From contig JBOHRQ010000003.1 in assembly GCA_050732875.1 (NCBI GenBank), forward strand, positions 28,142 through 92,141: 64,000 bases of DNA, given 5' to 3'. Numbering within the stretch: position 1 is the first letter of the stretch; every line of letters begins with the position of its first letter. Positions 19,758 to 29,537 of this stretch are shown piece after piece. Position numbers and translations under genes: made by a program. This DNA is from DASRVA01 sp050732875. GTDB taxonomy: Bacteria; Gemmatimonadota; Gemmatimonadetes; JACCXV01; JAHWKZ01. The notes beneath the pieces are model-generated. The model had not been told where the DNA came from. It searched no databases and saw only the letters and a program-made list of their open reading frames with translations.

Positions 19758-22013
19758 TCAGGCGGATCCCCGGCGGGCCGCCTCGAGCTGCTCCAGCTCC
19801 TCGGCGGTGATCAGGACTTCGCGCGGCCTGGTCCCGTCCGGAGGTCCGACCACGTGCGCTCGCTCGAGCTGGTCCAGAATCCGGGCGGCCCGCGAGTAGC
19901 CGACTTTGAGCCGGCGCTGGAGCAGGCTCGTCGACCCCTGATCGTGCTCCATGACCACGCGCGCGGCCGCGAGGAAGAGCTCGTCCCGTTCGTCCAGCGC
20001 CGCCATCTCCAGCTCCGACACCTCGGCGATGATGTCCACCGGCGGGGCCACCTCCGACGCATTGAGCACCTCGCCCGCCGCGCGCAGGTAGTCGACTACG
20101 CGCACGGTCTCGGCGGTCGAGACATACGCCCCCTGGATCCGCAGCGGCTCCGCCCGATCAGCGGGCATGAAGAGCATGTCGCCGTTGCCCAGCAGCTGCT
20201 CGGCGCCGTTCATGTCGAGGACGGTGCGGCTATCGATCTTCGAGGACACTTGAAACGAGACCCGCGACGGGAAGTTGGCCTTGATCACGCCGGTGATCAC
20301 GTTGACCGAGGGCCGCTGCGTGGCAAGCACGAGGTGGATCCCGACGGCCCGGGCCATCTGGGCGAGCCGGGCGAGCGGCTCCTCGATCTCGTTCTGCACG
20401 GTCAGCATGAGGTCGGCCAGCTCGTCGATCAGGACGACGATGAAGGGCAGCGGGCGCGGATCCTCCTCGTCGAGCCAATCCAGGTCGCTCCCGGCCCGGT
20501 GACGAGCGTTGAAGTCCTCCAGGCTCCGCACGCCGTTGGCCGCCAGAAGCCGGTAGCGCCGCTCCATCTCCGCGACCGTCCATTTCAGCGCCTTGGCCGC
20601 GTGCTTGTGCTCGACCACCACCGGGTGCAGGAGGTGCGGGATGCCATTGTAGGCGATGAGCTCGAGCATCTTCGGATCGATCATGATGAGGCGCACGGCC
20701 TCGGGGCCGTACCGATAGATCAGGCTCGTCACGAGCGCGTTGATGCAGACGGACTTGCCGGAGCCCGTAGCGCCCGCGATCAGCAGATGCGGCATCCTTG
20801 CCAGATCGGTCACGATCGGCGCGCCGGCGATCTCGCGCCCGAGCGCGAGCGGGAGCTTGCCGCGGAATCCATTCCACTCTGCGGCCTCCAGAATCTCGCG
20901 GATGGTGACCGTGTGCGGGCGGGTGTTGGGGATCTCGATGCCGACCGCTCCCTTGCCCGGGATCGGGGCCACGATGCGGATGCGCTGGGCGCGCATGGCG
21001 AGCGCCAGGTCGTCGGCGAGGTTGGCGATCTGGTTCACCTTGACGCCAGGCGCGGGCTTGACCTCGAACTGCGTGAGGACGGGACCCGAATGGATCGCCA
21101 CGATCTCCCCTTCGACATGGAACGAACGCAGCTTCTCGATCAGCACGCCGCCGAGCTGTTCGAGCTCCTCGCGGGTCTGCCGGCTCCCGGCGGGAGGGGC
21201 CGGATCGAGCAGATCGATGGGGGGGATGAATCCGTCGGGCTCGAAAGAAGGCTTCTCCCTCCGGGGGCCGGGTGACGGAGGGCGCGGCGCGCCTCGCTTC
21301 GCGGTCCCCGGGTCAGCCACGGGCGGCTCGGCCTGGGCCGCCGGAGGCGGGCCGCCGTTGACCGTCGCCGCCTCCGGCTCGGGCGGCGATTCGTCCGCCG
21401 CCACTCGACCGGCGCGCCATTCCTGGACCGAGGTGCCCAGCGCCCCCATCCCGTCGCGGGCGCGGCGACCACCGGCCCGACCGAGATCCATGCTCGTCCG
21501 GACTCCCTCCGCCAGCGAGATCCGGAAGACCACCGCTGCCAGCACGGCGACGAGGACGACGCAGGCGATCAGGGCGCCGGCCACCCCGATGGCCTCCACG
21601 GCCAGACCGGCAAGGGTTTCGCCCAGCCGACCCGCCCGCGCGCCCCAGAGCCCGCCGGCACCGCTCCAGATCGCCACCACGCCCATCAGGACCAGCAGCG
21701 TCACGCCGGCGACCGCGGCCGCCCCGGAGATCAGGCCCGCCTTGCGCGTGACCTGGTCCAGGAAGACGAGCCCTCCCCAGACGAGCAGCAGGACCGCCGC
21801 GAGGAGGGCCCCGTACCCGAGCGCGGCATACAGATGGTACGCGCTGATGGCCCCCACCACCCCCACCAGATTCAGGGTCGAAGGGAGCCGCGAGAGGGTC
21901 GGGTCGAACGGCCAGAGCGCGAGCAGCAGGAAGATGCCCGTGGCCGCCATGAGCAGCCCGAGGACCTCGTGCCTCAGGCGGAGATGATCGCGCTTCCTCT
22001 TGCGTGGCGGCAT
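19758..22013 (-). CDS. ftsK: DNA translocase FtsK/SpoIIIE
   Basis: FtsK is the septum-anchored ATPase that pumps chromosomal DNA during division and supports dimer resolution. The 751-residue product has four to five N-terminal membrane helices (first about 200 residues), a Pro/Ala/Glu-rich linker, the alpha/beta motor with Walker A AGATGSGKSVCINA and Walker B VVLIDELADLML, and a C-terminal gamma winged-helix (STSLLQRRLKVGYSRAARI) that reads KOPS-like sequences. The linker is short, as in SpoIIIE. ATG 22013 (MPPRKRKRDHLRL) lies 4 bp after the accC stop. Confidence 0.96.
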   Translation of the reverse strand: MPPRKRKRDHLRLRHEVLGLLMAATGIFLLLALWPFDPTLSRLPSTLNLVGVVGAISAYHLYAALGYGALLAAVLLLVWGGLVFLDQVTRKAGLISGAAAVAGVTLLVLMGVVAIWSGAGGLWGARAGRLGETLAGLAVEAIGVAGALIACVVLVAVLAAVVFRISLAEGVRTSMDLGRAGGRRARDGMGALGTSVQEWRAGRVAADESPPEPEAATVNGGPPPAAQAEPPVADPGTAKRGAPRPPSPGPRREKPSFEPDGFIPPIDLLDPAPPAGSRQTREELEQLGGVLIEKLRSFHVEGEIVAIHSGPVLTQFEVKPAPGVKVNQIANLADDLALAMRAQRIRIVAPIPGKGAVGIEIPNTRPHTVTIREILEAAEWNGFRGKLPLALGREIAGAPIVTDLARMPHLLIAGATGSGKSVCINALVTSLIYRYGPEAVRLIMIDPKMLELIAYNGIPHLLHPVVVEHKHAAKALKWTVAEMERRYRLLAANGVRSLEDFNARHRAGSDLDWLDEEDPRPLPFIVVLIDELADLMLTVQNEIEEPLARLAQMARAVGIHLVLATQRPSVNVITGVIKANFPSRVSFQVSSKIDSRTVLDMNGAEQLLGNGDMLFMPADRAEPLRIQGAYVSTAETVRVVDYLRAAGEVLNASEVAPPVDIIAEVSELEMAALDERDELFLAAARVVMEHDQGSTSLLQRRLKVGYSRAARILDQLERAHVVGPPDGTRPREVLITAEELEQLEAARRGSA

Positions 22014-22017
22014 GGCG

Positions 22018-23385
<1,368 letters not shown>

Positions 23386-23390
23386 AACGC

Positions 23391-23843
23391 TCAGGCCGTT
23401 TCGATCTCGAAGAGGGCCTGCCCGTACTCGACGGGCTGACCGTTCTCGACCAGAATCCTGCGGACGACTCCGCTGACCTCCGATTCGAGTTCGTTCATCA
23501 GCTTCATCGCCTCGAGGATGCAGAGGGTCTGCCCCGGCCGAACGGTGTCTCCCACCTCCACGAACGGAGGAGCCTCCGGAGCGGGCGCCCGGTAAAAGGT
23601 GCCAACCATCGGCGAAGCGACTGCCTGAGTGGGCCTGGAGGCGGCCGCCGGGGCTTCCGCCTCCTCGGACCGACCCCCTGCCACCGCGCTGGCCGAAGGG
23701 ACCTCGCCCGTTCCCCCGGACGCCTTCGGATGGCGGCTGTTCTTGACGATGCGCACCGTCCTCCACCAGCGCCGGATCTCCAGCTCGTCGATCTCGCTCT
23801 CCTCGACGAGCTGGATCAGGGTCTTGAGCTCGTCCCGGTTCAC
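23391..23843 (-). CDS. accB: Acetyl-CoA carboxylase biotin carboxyl carrier protein
   Basis: This is a 150-residue carrier. The N-terminal helix (LIQLVEESEIDELEI) is typical of AccB; a Ser/Ala/Glu-rich linker follows at about 40-75. The biotinyl domain has SPMVGTFYRAPAP and the biotinylation site EAMKLMNE, with the modified Lys near residue 114. ATGA couples it to efp upstream, and accC follows at once. The efp-accB-accC order occurs in many bacteria. Confidence 0.96.
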   Translation of the reverse strand: MNRDELKTLIQLVEESEIDELEIRRWWRTVRIVKNSRHPKASGGTGEVPSASAVAGGRSEEAEAPAAASRPTQAVASPMVGTFYRAPAPEAPPFVEVGDTVRPGQTLCILEAMKLMNELESEVSGVVRRILVENGQPVEYGQALFEIETA

Positions 23844-24400
23844 GAAACCCGCTCGAGATAGGCGCGAGTGCGGGTGTCCACGCGGATCGTCTCGCCCTTG
23901 TTCACGAACAACGGCACGTGCACGACGGCCCCCGTCTCGATGACGGCCGGCTTGGTTCCCCCGGTAGCCGTGTCCCCACGCACACCCGGATCGGTCTCCA
24001 TGATGCGCGCCTCGATGAAGTTGGGGAGCTCGACCCCGAGGACCGACCCGTCGTGGACGAGGACGTCGCAGATCGTCCCCTCCTTGAGAAACGCCTTCTG
24101 ATCGGTCAGCAGGCGTTCGTCGACGGGGTGCTGCTCGTAGGTGTCCATGTCCATGAAATAGGCATGGTGCTCGTCCGCGTAGAGGAACTGCATCGAGCGG
24201 CGTTCCAGGCGCACCTCCTCGACGCGCTCTCCGGCGCGGAAGGTCCGCTCCACGACCTGGCCCGTCTCGACCTTCTTGAGCTTCGTGCGGACGAACGCGC
24301 CGCCTTTGCCTGGCTTGACGTGCTGGAAGTACACGACCTGCCAGAGGTCGCCGTCCATCCGCAGGACCATGCCGTTCCGAAAGTCTGCCGTCGTCGCCAT
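23840..24400 (-). CDS. efp: Translation elongation factor P
   Basis: EF-P relieves ribosome stalling at polyproline stretches. The 186-residue protein shows three OB-like domains; the tip loop VKPGKGGAF has the lysine normally modified in PGKG-type EF-Ps (near residue 32), and domain III ends with the GETIRVDTRTRAYLERV signature. No epmA or epmB is visible here, so the modification, if any, is unknown. It lies downstream of an Xaa-Pro peptidase gene, a common pairing, and is coupled to accB. Confidence 0.95.
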   Translation of the reverse strand: MATTADFRNGMVLRMDGDLWQVVYFQHVKPGKGGAFVRTKLKKVETGQVVERTFRAGERVEEVRLERRSMQFLYADEHHAYFMDMDTYEQHPVDERLLTDQKAFLKEGTICDVLVHDGSVLGVELPNFIEARIMETDPGVRGDTATGGTKPAVIETGAVVHVPLFVNKGETIRVDTRTRAYLERVS

Positions 24401-24427
24401 GGGGGTGCCGATGGGGTCCGGTGGAGG

Positions 24428-25510
24428 TTACAGGACGATGAGCTCGTCCGGCGCGGTGCGGGCCAGCGGGCGCGCGCTCGCGGCCGCTACGACGAAGTCG
24501 TCTTCGATTCGGACGCCGCCCAATCCTTCAATATAGATACCGGGTTCCAGCGTCACCACCGCGCCCACCGGAACGGGACTGGCGTTCCCCTTCCACAGAC
24601 GCGGATCTTCGTGGACTTCGAGCCCGATGCCGTGTCCCAGCGAATGGGTGAACGCCAGGCCATGGCCTGCCTCCTCGATGAGGTCGCGGGCCAGAGCATC
24701 CGCGCGCCGGCCTTCTATGCCTCCGCACAGCCCGTCCATCGCGGCGTACCGGGCGCGGTCGACGACCCGATACGCGTCGCTCAGGCGAGGGTCCGGAGAA
24801 CCGCAGGCCACGGTGCGGCTCACGTCGCTGCAGTAGCCGTCCACCACGGCGCCGAAATCGAACAGCGCGACCTCTCCGCGCGCGAGCGCTCGCCCGCCCG
24901 GCTCGGCGTGTGGAAGCGCGGCCCGCTCTCCGAACTGTACGATCGTGTCGAAGGGGAAGCGCTCGCTTCCCCGCTGCCGCAGCTCATGCTCCAGGCGACT
25001 GGCGAGGTGGAGCTCGGTCACGCCGGGTCGAATCTCCGGGAGGACGGCCTCGAACGCGTCCACGGCGATCCCGGCGGCACGGGCGATCGCCTCGCGTTCG
25101 GGAATCGACTTCACGGTGCGGAGCCCCTCCACCCATCCCGAGACGCCCTCCAGCGGCGGTCCGCCCGCGGATTCCCACGCCTGGTACTGCGCGACCGACA
25201 GACGATCCTGCTCGAACACCACGACTCCCTCGTGGCCGGCCAGGTGCTCGCGCGTGGTCTCGAGGGGGCGCTCCGCGGCGATCGCGACCGCGACGTCCTC
25301 GCCGACCTCCACGCGCGCCTGCGATTCGTTCATCCGCACGATGAAGAGGGTGTCCGGTCCGTCGGCCGCCAGCAGGAGGGCGCCACCACCTTGAAAGCCG
25401 GTCAGGTAGCGGATGTTGGGAGGGTGGACGACGAGCAGGGCCGAGCCTCCGACATCGGCCAGCCGCTCACGCAGGCCGCCGCGGCGAGCCGCTAGCGGCT
25501 CGCCAGCCAC
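24428..25510 (-). CDS. pepP: M24 family Xaa-Pro aminopeptidase
   Basis: This metallopeptidase of the creatinase/pita-bread fold removes N-terminal residues next to proline. The 360-residue protein has an N-terminal domain with VVHPPNIRYLTGFQG, then the metal ligands Asp in LFDFGAVVDGYCSD, His in HSLGHGIGLEVHE, Glu in TLEPGIYIEG and Glu in GVRIEDDF. There is no ATG near the family N-terminus. GTG 25510, with GAGG about 10 bases upstream, is the best start and overlaps the TPR gene by 19 bases. PepP versus PepQ subtype is not certain. Confidence 0.88.
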   Translation of the reverse strand: MAGEPLAARRGGLRERLADVGGSALLVVHPPNIRYLTGFQGGGALLLAADGPDTLFIVRMNESQARVEVGEDVAVAIAAERPLETTREHLAGHEGVVVFEQDRLSVAQYQAWESAGGPPLEGVSGWVEGLRTVKSIPEREAIARAAGIAVDAFEAVLPEIRPGVTELHLASRLEHELRQRGSERFPFDTIVQFGERAALPHAEPGGRALARGEVALFDFGAVVDGYCSDVSRTVACGSPDPRLSDAYRVVDRARYAAMDGLCGGIEGRRADALARDLIEEAGHGLAFTHSLGHGIGLEVHEDPRLWKGNASPVPVGAVVTLEPGIYIEGLGGVRIEDDFVVAAASARPLARTAPDELIVL

Positions 25511-25866
25511 GCCTCGAAGACCTCGTCTCGTGCCTCTTCGTGGGGGGGGCCTGCGTGGCGGATCTCCTCGTCGCGCGCGCTGTCGCTCTCCATCTGCGCG
25601 GGGTCGCTCTCCATCTGCGCGGAAAGGTCGGAGCGCTCGACGACGAGGTCCGGCTCCGCCGCGGAAACCCGGCTGCGGTCCTGGATGGCCTGCGTCAGCG
25701 TTTCGATCCGCTCGGCGATGCGCGGATCGTCCGGCGAGCGCTGCGCGATCCGCTCGTAGATCGCCCGCGCGCGCTCGAGGAGACCCTGCTGGGCATAGAT
25801 CTCGGCCAGGGTGGAGGTGGCCAGATCCTGCCCGCCCCGGTCGCGTTCGTCTTCCTGCACGATCAT
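25492..25866 (-). CDS. Small TPR-like protein
   Basis: This is a 124-residue protein of unknown role. A single recognisable TPR unit (LAEIYAQQGLLERARAIYER, then SPDDPRIAERIETL) is followed by an acidic Ser/Glu-rich tail that includes the repeated segment SDPAQMESD-like units. There is no signal peptide. ATG 25866 comes about 7 bases after a good -10 box, so its mRNA may be leaderless. It heads the pepP-efp-accBC-ftsK run. Such TPR proteins next to ppiD-type genes may act in envelope assembly, but that is guesswork. Confidence 0.7.
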   Translation of the reverse strand: MIVQEDERDRGGQDLATSTLAEIYAQQGLLERARAIYERIAQRSPDDPRIAERIETLTQAIQDRSRVSAAEPDLVVERSDLSAQMESDPAQMESDSARDEEIRHAGPPHEEARDEVFEAWLASR

Positions 25867-25873
25867 CGGCGCC

Positions 25874-25903
25874 AGTATAGAGACGGGCCCCCTCCCCGAG
25901 CAA
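25874..25903 (-). promoter_or_regulatory. Promoter of the TPR-pepP-efp-acc run, possibly leaderless
   Basis: On the minus strand TTGCTC (25898-25903), an 18-bp spacer and TATACT (25874-25879) resemble a sigma-70 promoter. The first codon begins at 25866, only 7 bases after the -10, where transcription would normally start. Confidence 0.55.
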
Positions 25904-25936
25904 CGCCGTTTCTCGACGCAACACCGTTTCTCGACG
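25901..25936. repeat. Two tandem 18-bp repeats in a divergent intergenic region
   Basis: CAACGCCGTTTCTCGACG (25901-25918) is followed at once by CAACACCGTTTCTCGACG (25919-25936), with one mismatch. They lie between the divergent TPR gene and ppiD and touch the -35 of the TPR promoter, so they may be operator sites. Confidence 0.75.
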
Positions 25937-26077
25937 CGATGGCACGGCGGAGCTATCTTCGACGCGTCAGTCCGGCAGCCTTCCCTATCCTTCGATCGAC
26001 CGGCCCGTCGAAACGTTCCGCCCCGGCATCGCGAGGATCGAGGGCATCCCGAAACCGCTTCCAGGACCGCACGAACC

Positions 26078-27901
26078 ATGATGAAGAAGCTCCGCGAATC
26101 GACCAAGATCATCATGATCCTGACCTCGATCGCCTTCGTCGGGCTCATGGTCTTCGAATGGGGGATGGACCTGTCCGGGCGGAGCGCCACCTCGGGCACG
26201 CAGACCCGGCTCGGATCGGTAGACGGGGCCGACATCTCGATGGAGGAGTACCAGAACCAGTACCGGATCCTCTACGATCAGGCCCAGCAGCGGGCCGGCG
26301 ACGAGGGTCTGACCCCCGAGCAGCTCCGGCAGGTCGAAGATCAGGCGTGGCAGGACGTGGTCAACCTGACCCTCCTGCGGCACGAGGCGGAGCGCCGGGA
26401 CATCCGTTTGGCGGACAGCGAGCTGGTGGAGTACATCCGCAACAACCCGCCCCCGGAGGTCGCCCGTCTGCCGGCCTTCCAAACCGATGGCCAGTTCGAC
26501 ATCCAGAAGTACCGCCAGGCCCTCGGCGATCCGTCGCTGCGGGAAACCTGGGCGGAGTACGAGCGACAGCTTCGCCAGACGCTTCCGATACGGAAGCTCG
26601 AGGAGCAGATCCTCGCCGGGGTCACCGTGACCGACGCCGAGGTCCTCGACGCCTACCGGGAGCGCCACGAACAGGTCCGGATCCGCTACGTGTACCTCGA
26701 CCCCGAGCGGCTCGTTCCCGACGCCCGGACCCAGGTCACGGACACCGAAATCGCGGGATACTACGAGGACCACCGTGACGAGTACCGCCGCGAGGCGAGC
26801 TCGCGGATCGAGTTCGCGGTCTTCCGTCCGGTAATCACCGGCGCGGATTCCGCGGCCGCACGAGCCCGGGCCGACAGCCTGGCCCGGCTGGCGCGCGAGC
26901 CCGCTACGGAGTTCGCCGATCTGGCCGCCGAGGCCTCGGATGACGAGCTGACGCGCGACGGCGGCGGTCAGCTCGGTTGGTTCGAGCTGTCGACCATGGA
27001 TCCGGCGATCGCCTCCGCGCTCTCGGGCCTCGAGCCCGGCGAGGTGTCGGAGCCCGTGCTGACTCCCTTCGGCTGGCACGTCCTCGAGCTCGAGGACCGC
27101 ATGAACCCCGCCCAGGGCGAGGCGCGCTACCAGGCGAGCCACATTCTGGTGACCGTCAAACCGTCGGCGGCAGCCCGGGACAGCGCTCGACAGGCCGCCC
27201 AGGCGTTCGCCCTCGAGGCCAGCGATTCGACCGCCGCCTTCCGCTGGCTCGCCGAGCCCGGGGCGACGCGCGTCGGAGAGACGCCGCTGTTCGAGCAGGG
27301 CATCGTCGTCCCCGGGATCGGCCCGGCCGCGACGATCTCGGAGTTCGCATTCGCCAACGATCCCGGCGCCGTGAGCGGGGCTCTGGAACAGGACGGGTCG
27401 TTCTACGTCGTCCATGTCCTCGAGCGGTATCCGGCCGGCACCATCGCTCTCGAGCAGGTGGCCGACGAGATCCGGGCACGGGTCCGGAGCGACGAGAAAC
27501 GGGCCATGGTCGCCGAAATGGCGTCCGACTTCCGCGAAGCTGTCCAGCGGGACGGGCTCGAGCCGGCGGCCCGGCAGCTTGGCCTCGACGTCCGCACGAC
27601 GGGCTGGTTCAGCCGTCTCAACAACATTCCGGGGATCGGCTCGGGGACCCCCGTCGCGGGCGCCGCCTTCGGTCTCGCGCAGGGGCGGGTCGCCGGACCG
27701 ATCGAGGGCCCGGCGGGACTCTACTTCATCCAGGTCCTCGAAAAGCGGGCGTACGATCCGACCGCCTTCGAGCGCGAGCGGGCGGCATTGAGGGAGCAAC
27801 TCAAGGTGGAGAAGATGCGGGCGTCGTTCAACGCCTGGTTCGAGGATTTGCGGGACCGGGCCGAGGTCGAGGACCGGCGGGCCCAGATCCTTGGCACCTG
27901 A
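26078..27901 (+). CDS. ppiD: Peptidyl-prolyl isomerase / periplasmic chaperone (PpiD/SurA-like)
   Basis: This is an inner-membrane-anchored folding factor for exported proteins. The 607-residue protein has one N-terminal membrane helix (IIMILTSIAFVGLMVFEWGM), a SurA-N-like helical domain (about 45-190), a first parvulin domain (DGGGQLGWFELSTMDP, SEPVLTPFGWHVLEL), and a second parvulin-like region starting at ARYQASHILVTVK. The C-terminus is charged and helical. ATG 26078 is directly followed by a second ATG; AGGA lies upstream. Its client pool would include the barrels and lipoproteins of this window. It is monocistronic and converges on tatA. Confidence 0.88.
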   Translation: MMKKLRESTKIIMILTSIAFVGLMVFEWGMDLSGRSATSGTQTRLGSVDGADISMEEYQNQYRILYDQAQQRAGDEGLTPEQLRQVEDQAWQDVVNLTLLRHEAERRDIRLADSELVEYIRNNPPPEVARLPAFQTDGQFDIQKYRQALGDPSLRETWAEYERQLRQTLPIRKLEEQILAGVTVTDAEVLDAYRERHEQVRIRYVYLDPERLVPDARTQVTDTEIAGYYEDHRDEYRREASSRIEFAVFRPVITGADSAAARARADSLARLAREPATEFADLAAEASDDELTRDGGGQLGWFELSTMDPAIASALSGLEPGEVSEPVLTPFGWHVLELEDRMNPAQGEARYQASHILVTVKPSAAARDSARQAAQAFALEASDSTAAFRWLAEPGATRVGETPLFEQGIVVPGIGPAATISEFAFANDPGAVSGALEQDGSFYVVHVLERYPAGTIALEQVADEIRARVRSDEKRAMVAEMASDFREAVQRDGLEPAARQLGLDVRTTGWFSRLNNIPGIGSGTPVAGAAFGLAQGRVAGPIEGPAGLYFIQVLEKRAYDPTAFERERAALREQLKVEKMRASFNAWFEDLRDRAEVEDRRAQILGT

Positions 27902-27946
27902 CCGACCGGGCTGTCACGTCAGGGCGCTCGTTTTCAACGCCCCAGG

Positions 27947-28132
27947 CTATTCCTTTCCAGGCTTGTGCTCTTCCTTGTCGATGTCTTCCTTGATCTCGTT
28001 CAATCCCCGCTTGAACTCGCGAATACCCTTGCCGAGCGACTCGCCGAGCTCGGGAAGGCGCTTGGCCCCGAAGAGCAGCAAGAGAATGAACAGGACGAGG
28101 ACGATCTCCTGCATCCCGATCGTTCCGAACAT
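27947..28132 (-). CDS. tatA: Twin-arginine translocase subunit TatA/TatE
   Basis: TatA forms the pore-like oligomer of the Tat pathway for folded proteins. The 61-residue protein has a short N-terminal membrane helix (MQEIVLVLFILLLLFG), the hinge and amphipathic helix AKRLPELGESLGKGIREFK, and a charged tail. A strong GGAGG precedes ATG 28132. A short perfect hairpin (CCGCCT/AGGCGG) lies just upstream of the ribosome-binding site. tatC is not in the window. Confidence 0.93.
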   Translation of the reverse strand: MFGTIGMQEIVLVLFILLLLFGAKRLPELGESLGKGIREFKRGLNEIKEDIDKEEHKPGKE

Positions 28133-28183
28133 GATGCCTCCCTCCGCCTGGCAAGGCGGACAAGACGAGCAGGGACGGGCAGC

Positions 28184-28450
28184 CTAGAAAAAGGCGCGGT
28201 AAAGGTACGCCGCCCCGACGATCCCCACCAGGCTCATGATGTTCACATAGAGCGTCAACGGGCCGAGGGTGAGCGCCACGGCCACCAGGTCGATCGAGAC
28301 CGGGCCGAACGCGCCCGCCACCGACGTGGTGAAGAAATCCCGCGCCACTCCCGCCGGCAGCCACCTGGCCAGCAGCTCTCCGATCAAGCTACCGACCAGC
28401 AGACCCATGGTCAACACTATCGTGTATACCTTGAAGTTCTTGCGGTGCAT
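28184..28450 (-). CDS. DUF4321 membrane protein
   Basis: This is an 88-residue protein with two predicted membrane helices (VYTIVLTMGLLVGSLIGELL and LGPLTLYVNIMSLVGIVGAAYLY) joined by a region with FGPVSIDLVAVALTLG. Both length and pattern fit DUF4321, a family of unknown function that is often near tatA or lipid genes. ATG 28450 (MHRKNFKVYT) is preferred over a longer frame whose extra residues look non-coding. Confidence 0.82.
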   Translation of the reverse strand: MHRKNFKVYTIVLTMGLLVGSLIGELLARWLPAGVARDFFTTSVAGAFGPVSIDLVAVALTLGPLTLYVNIMSLVGIVGAAYLYRAFF

Positions 28451-28516
28451 TAGCTTACCGGAACGCGGGCCGGACCGGAAATCGGTCGGTGCAGCCAACG
28501 GCGGGGCCCTCACCGC

Positions 28517-29524
28517 TCAGCGGTCCCGCCCCAGAACATACTCCACGGCGGACTCCAGCCCCTCGCGGGCTGGGGTCGGCGGCACGGCTCCCAGCGCTTC
28601 TCTCGCGCGCGTCGCGTACTCGCGGGCCACCCGTCGCGTGGCCTCGATTCCTCCCCGGCCACGAACCATGTGAACCACCTCCTCGACGGCGTCGGCGGCT
28701 GGCTTGCCCGCGGTCGGGAACACGGCCTGCACGGCCCGTCGCTCGCGCGAATCGAGGCGCGGGAGGATGGCCAGCAGGGGGAAGGTCGCCTGCCCCTCGC
28801 GGAGGTCCGATCCGGATGGCTTCCCCATCACCGATGGCTCGCCGCCGTAGTCCATCATGTCGTCGATCAGCTGGAACGCCATCCCAAGCCGCATTCCGTA
28901 ATCGTGGAGGGGGCGCCGGCAGGCGGGGGCCCCGATCACGGCCCCCATCTCGCACGCAGTGGCGATCAGACTGGCCGTCTTCTTCTCGATCATGAAGAAG
29001 TACTGGGCGGGATCCTCGACCAGCCGCCCGTGATGGGCGATCTCGACCATTTCCCCGACCGTCAGATCGTTGGTGACTCGGGCCGCCATTCCGATCAGCT
29101 CGAGATCACCGATCCGGGTGATCTCCGCCATCGCCCGCGAGTACAGATAGTCCCCCATGATGATCGAGACCTTGTGCCCCCAGCGATTGTTGAGCGTAGG
29201 CAGTCCCCGCCGCAGGCTGGAGTGGTCGATCGAATCGTCGTGGACGAGCGTGGCCAGATGGATGATCTCCACCACCGCGCCCAGCGGGACCTCGCGCGCG
29301 TCCGGCCGCTCCTCCGCTCGGTTGCAGAGGGCCAGGAGCGCCGGCCGGAAGAGCTTCCCGCGCATTTGGTTGAGATGGAAGGAGACCTCGTTGATGAACG
29401 GGACGTCGGTCGCCAGAGCAGCGCCGATCTGGACCAGGACCTCGTCGAGAACCCCGTGCACCAGCCCCTGGATCGTGGCCAGCGATGGGCGCTCGAGCTG
29501 CTCGGGGGCGGCGCTGCGGCTCAT
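28517..29524 (-). CDS. Polyprenyl diphosphate synthase (IspB/HepT-like)
   Basis: This trans-prenyltransferase lengthens isoprenoid diphosphates, probably for the quinone side chain. The 335-residue protein has the first Asp-rich motif DDSID with the preceding HLATLVH helix, GDYLYSRAM, the KTASLI helix and the second Asp-rich motif DDMMDY. It matches long-chain (C35-C50) synthases more than FPP synthase, as no two-residue insert is seen in the first DDxxD; chain length cannot be read with certainty. ATG 29524 is 13 bp after the PHP gene stop. Confidence 0.9.
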   Translation of the reverse strand: MSRSAAPEQLERPSLATIQGLVHGVLDEVLVQIGAALATDVPFINEVSFHLNQMRGKLFRPALLALCNRAEERPDAREVPLGAVVEIIHLATLVHDDSIDHSSLRRGLPTLNNRWGHKVSIIMGDYLYSRAMAEITRIGDLELIGMAARVTNDLTVGEMVEIAHHGRLVEDPAQYFFMIEKKTASLIATACEMGAVIGAPACRRPLHDYGMRLGMAFQLIDDMMDYGGEPSVMGKPSGSDLREGQATFPLLAILPRLDSRERRAVQAVFPTAGKPAADAVEEVVHMVRGRGGIEATRRVAREYATRAREALGAVPPTPAREGLESAVEYVLGRDR

Positions 29525-29537
29525 CGGGTGGCCTAGG

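Noticed and set aside
18573..21275. A 900-codon open frame on the plus strand
   Set aside because: Antisense to the epimerase and ftsK; no recognisable domain, and a product of GC-rich codon complementarity.
27902..27946. Terminator between convergent ppiD and tatA
   Set aside because: Only a weak GGGCG/CGCCC pairing with a 10-base loop is seen; not enough to call.
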